A stretch of DNA of 64,000 nt from Streptococcus parasanguinis CC87K (GTDB lineage Bacteria; Bacillota; Bacilli; Lactobacillales; Streptococcaceae): assembly GCF_000507765.1 (NCBI RefSeq), contig NZ_KI669405.1:30025-94024 (forward strand). Direction: 5' to 3'. Every line of letters starts with the position of its first letter. Position 1 is the first letter of the stretch. The position numbers and the translations under genes are program-made. The notes beneath the pieces are model-generated. The model had not been told where the DNA came from, did not search any database, and worked only from the letters and a program-made list of their open reading frames with translations. This document shows, piece after piece, positions 58,483 to 64,000 of the stretch.

Positions 58483-59144
58483 AAGAATGTCTGCTTTGTA
58501 CTAAAGAGTTGAAAACTGGTGAACATTTCATAGATCTTATAATTATGAATCAACAAGAAGAATGGATTTGTAAAGAATGCAAAGAAGACTTCGAACAAAT
58601 TGGCGAAATCCATTGTCCTAGATGTTATAAAGATAAGGAGGAGAAAGTATGTAAAGATTGCGAATACTGGATACAAAAGGGGAATATAGTAGAACATGAA
58701 GCATTATATAAATATAATGCAGCAATGAAGGACTATTTCAAGCGATATAAATTTGAAGGCGATCGTTTATTAGGAATGGTATTTGCATGTGATATCAAAA
58801 AAGCCTTGAAAAAGTATAAAAGCTATACGATAATACCGACTCCAATCAGCCACGAAAAAAAGAAGGAGAGAGGATTCAATCAAGTCTCGACTATACTAGA
58901 TTTTGCAGAGATAAAATACAACAGTCTATTCCAAAAAGAAGACACTTTAGCTCAATCAAAAAAAACAAGAGAAGAAAGATTAAAAACCTCTCAACACTTT
59001 CAATTAAAAGGAGAAGTTTCAAAAAAGCAGAAATATCTTATATTCGATGATATCTACACAACGGGCAAAACAATCGAATTAATGAAGCGCCTACTAATTG
59101 AAAAAGGTGTGAAAGAAATAAAGACATTTTCAATCGCAAGGTAA
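58479..59144 (+). CDS. comFC: ComFC, phosphoribosyltransferase-like competence protein
   Basis: 221 residues from TTG 58479, with AGGAG eight bases upstream inside comFA. N-terminal zinc-finger region with cysteine pairs (C4-x-x-C7, CKEC, CPRC, CKDC) and a PRTase domain with the PRPP loop LIFDDIYTTGKT near the end. ComFC is required for full transformation and interacts with ComFA and DprA in pneumococcus. The base composition is notably A-rich compared with neighbours. No terminator follows before hpf. Confidence 0.94.
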   Translation: MKECLLCTKELKTGEHFIDLIIMNQQEEWICKECKEDFEQIGEIHCPRCYKDKEEKVCKDCEYWIQKGNIVEHEALYKYNAAMKDYFKRYKFEGDRLLGMVFACDIKKALKKYKSYTIIPTPISHEKKKERGFNQVSTILDFAEIKYNSLFQKEDTLAQSKKTREERLKTSQHFQLKGEVSKKQKYLIFDDIYTTGKTIELMKRLLIEKGVKEIKTFSIAR

Positions 59145-59152
59145 AAAAAGAT

Positions 59153-59181
59153 TTGCAAAAAGTTTATGAAAGCGTTATAAT
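59153..59181 (+). promoter_or_regulatory. hpf promoter with overlapping cre site
   Basis: TTGCAA (59153-59158), 17-base spacer, TATAAT (59176-59181). TGAAAGCGTTATAA (59167-59180) matches the cre consensus at 13 of 14 positions and is identical to the element in the nagA promoter, in the same register to the -10 box. Confidence 0.82.
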
Positions 59182-59225
59182 ATACATATAAATAAAAACA
59201 TAATGTTTAGAAAGTAGGTACTAAT

Positions 59226-59768
59226 ATGATTAAATATAGTATCCGTGGTGAAAACCTAGAAGTAACAGAAGCCATTCGCGACTATGTCGTTTCTAAACTC
59301 GAAAAGATTGAAAAATATTTTCAGGCAGATCAAGAGCTAGACGCTCGAGTAAACTTAAAAGTTTACCGTGAAAAGACCGCAAAAGTAGAAGTAACCATTC
59401 CGCTTGGATCTATCACACTGCGCGCAGAAGATGTCTCTCAAGATATGTACGGTTCAATTGATCTAGTTGTAGATAAAATTGAACGTCAAATTCGTAAGAA
59501 TAAAACAAAAATCGAAAAGAAAAATCGTATTAAATCTGGTGCAGGTAAATTGTTTACCGATGCAGTTGTAGAAGAAGCAGCAACCACAGAAAAAGTTGTT
59601 CGCTCAAAAACAATTGATCTAGAACCAATGGATTTAGATGAAGCGATCCTTCAAATGGATCTATTAGCACACGATTTCTTCATTTATCGTGATGCAGAGG
59701 ATAACACAACAAATGTGATCTACCGTAGAGAAGATGGAGACATCGGTCTATTGGAAGTAAAAGAATAG
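59226..59768 (+). CDS. hpf: Ribosome hibernation-promoting factor, long form
   Basis: 180 residues. N-terminal RaiA/HPF domain (SIRGENLEVTEAIRDYVVSKLEKIEKYF, residues 3-30, to about 100) that fills the 30S decoding site, a linker, and the C-terminal dimerisation domain (about 125-180, ending DGDIGLLEVKE) that pairs ribosomes into 100S dimers in stationary phase. The promoter has an embedded cre site, so synthesis should rise when glucose runs out; CcpA control of the lactococcal homologue YfiA is known. Terminator at 59813-59842. Confidence 0.96.
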   Translation: MIKYSIRGENLEVTEAIRDYVVSKLEKIEKYFQADQELDARVNLKVYREKTAKVEVTIPLGSITLRAEDVSQDMYGSIDLVVDKIERQIRKNKTKIEKKNRIKSGAGKLFTDAVVEEAATTEKVVRSKTIDLEPMDLDEAILQMDLLAHDFFIYRDAEDNTTNVIYRREDGDIGLLEVKE

Positions 59769-59812
59769 AGATCAAAAAAAGAGATTGAAAACATCAAATA
59801 AATTATAGAAGA

Positions 59813-59842
59813 ATCAGGAGCATCTGTGCTCCTGATTTTTTA
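59813..59842 (+). terminator. hpf terminator
   Basis: AATCAGGAGCA (59813-59823), TCTG loop, TGCTCCTGATT (59828-59838), then Ts. Confidence 0.93.
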
Positions 59843-59889
59843 TATAACTTAAAAACTTTCAAAAAAATAAATTTTTTTGAGAAAAAGTG

Positions 59890-59918
59890 TTGACAGTAAG
59901 GGTAGGTCATGATATACT
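59890..59918 (+). promoter_or_regulatory. rRNA operon promoter
   Basis: Consensus TTGACA (59890-59895), 17-base spacer, TATACT (59913-59918). The only strong promoter seen in the 300 bases before 16S. A 7-bp hairpin, TTGTCGC/GCGACAA (59926-59945), sits at the predicted 5' end, followed by the boxA-like CTTTGAAAACTGAAC. Confidence 0.9.
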
Positions 59919-59960
59919 AATATAGTTGTCGCGCGAGAGCGACAAAGACCTTTGAAAACT

Positions 59961-59986
59961 GAACAAGACGAACCAATGTGCAGGGC
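59961..59986 (+). other. 5' strand of the pre-16S processing stem
   Basis: GAACAAGACGAACCAATGTGCAG is largely complementary to the sequence just after 16S (about 61632-61656, CTGTACGTTGGTCTTGTTT), forming the long stem that RNase III cuts to release pre-16S. Confidence 0.7.
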
Positions 59987-60069
59987 GCTATAACTAAGGT
60001 TATAGTAACTGAACAATGAAAAAACAATAAATCTGTCAGTGACAGAATGAGTTTAAGACAAACAATTAT

Positions 60070-61623
<1,554 letters not shown>

Positions 61624-61670
61624 AAATGGAAACCTGTACGTTGGTCTTGTTTAGTTTTGAGAGGTCTTGT

Positions 61671-61743
61671 GGGGCCTTAGCTCAGCTGGGAGAGCGCCTG
61701 CTTTGCACGCAGGAGGTCAGCGGTTCGATCCCGCTAGGCTCCA
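61671..61743 (+). tRNA. tRNA-Ala (anticodon UGC)
   Basis: 73 bases with a complete cloverleaf. Acceptor GGGGCCT pairs with AGGCTCC and includes the G3-U70 pair that is the alanine identity element. Anticodon TGC at 61704-61706, T-arm with GGTTCGATC. The CCA end is not encoded. Located in the 16S-23S spacer, the usual position in streptococci. Confidence 0.98.
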
Positions 61744-61867
61744 TTAACACTTTAAAGGGTGTTAAGATTGAACATTGAAAATTGAATATCTATATCAAAT
61801 AGTAACAAGAAAATAAACCGAAACGCTGTAAATATTTAAAGAGTTTAGGTCGCAAGACCAAAAATAA

Positions 61868-64000
<2,133 letters not shown>

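Overview
The window is a stretch of a Streptococcus chromosome. The evidence is the set of protein families (PBP2X and PBP1A, MapZ, GpsB, StkP/PhpP, LiaFSR, ComFA/ComFC, LuxS, a YSIRK-type surface subtilase), low G+C, a class B RNase P RNA and a 16S gene with streptococcal variable regions. The 16S 5' region looks like the mitis/sanguinis side of the genus; I do not assign a species. Almost everything is core housekeeping DNA. I see no prophage, transposase, integrase, CRISPR array or obvious island.

Layout. 1-4.2 kb: transcription/translation operon nusA (partial)-ylxR-ylxQ-infB-rbfA. 4.3-8.5 kb: Na/Pi cotransporter, nagA under a cre-overlapped promoter, a small membrane protein coupled to an aldo/keto reductase. 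8.8-13.2 kb: a 1472-residue secreted subtilase without an LPXTG anchor. 13.3-17.5 kb: a glycine-type T-box leader, a GFA-family zinc protein, glyQ, a strongly structured 230-base spacer, glyS and a DUF896 gene. 17.6-19.0 kb: amino-acid permease with a CodY-box-like site. 19.0-19.6 kb: intergenic repeats plus an unlisted 59-residue minus-strand membrane-protein gene. 19.6-24.2 kb: rsmH-ftsL-pbp2X-mraY. 24.3-28.7 kb: DEAD-box helicase, cystine-type ABC permease and ATPase, DUF4059 protein, trxB. 28.8-33.4 kb: pncB-nadE, two repeat copies, a GNAT acetyltransferase, pepC.

33.5-36.2 kb (minus strand): recU-pbp1A. 36.3-40.3 kb: ypsA, gpsB, rnpB, an rlmL-like methyltransferase and mapZ. 40.4 kb: luxS (minus). 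41-51 kb: rny, then gmk-rpoZ-priA-fmt-rsmB-phpP-stkP. 51.2-55.4 kb: liaF-liaS-liaR, a HAD/cyclophilin fusion and an S1-domain protein. 55.4-57.1 kb (minus): cysK and an IMPACT-family gene. 57.2-59.8 kb: comFA-comFC and hpf. 59.9-64.0 kb: an rRNA operon (16S, tRNA-Ala(UGC), 23S cut by the window end).

How the parts fit. Cell-wall growth and its control dominate: PBP2X, FtsL, MraY, PBP1A, GpsB, MapZ, the StkP/PhpP pair and the LiaFSR envelope-stress system all lie within about 35 kb. Regulation visible in the DNA includes a T-box, two promoters whose -10 is embedded in a catabolite-responsive element (nagA and hpf), a probable CodY site, a possible ComX box, and three genes whose transcripts look leaderless (rsmH, comFA and the 59-residue gene). 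I found no convincing previously undescribed multi-gene system. The best leads are the GFA gene placed under glycine T-box control, the structured block between glyQ and glyS, and the repeat family that supplies the nadE stop codon.
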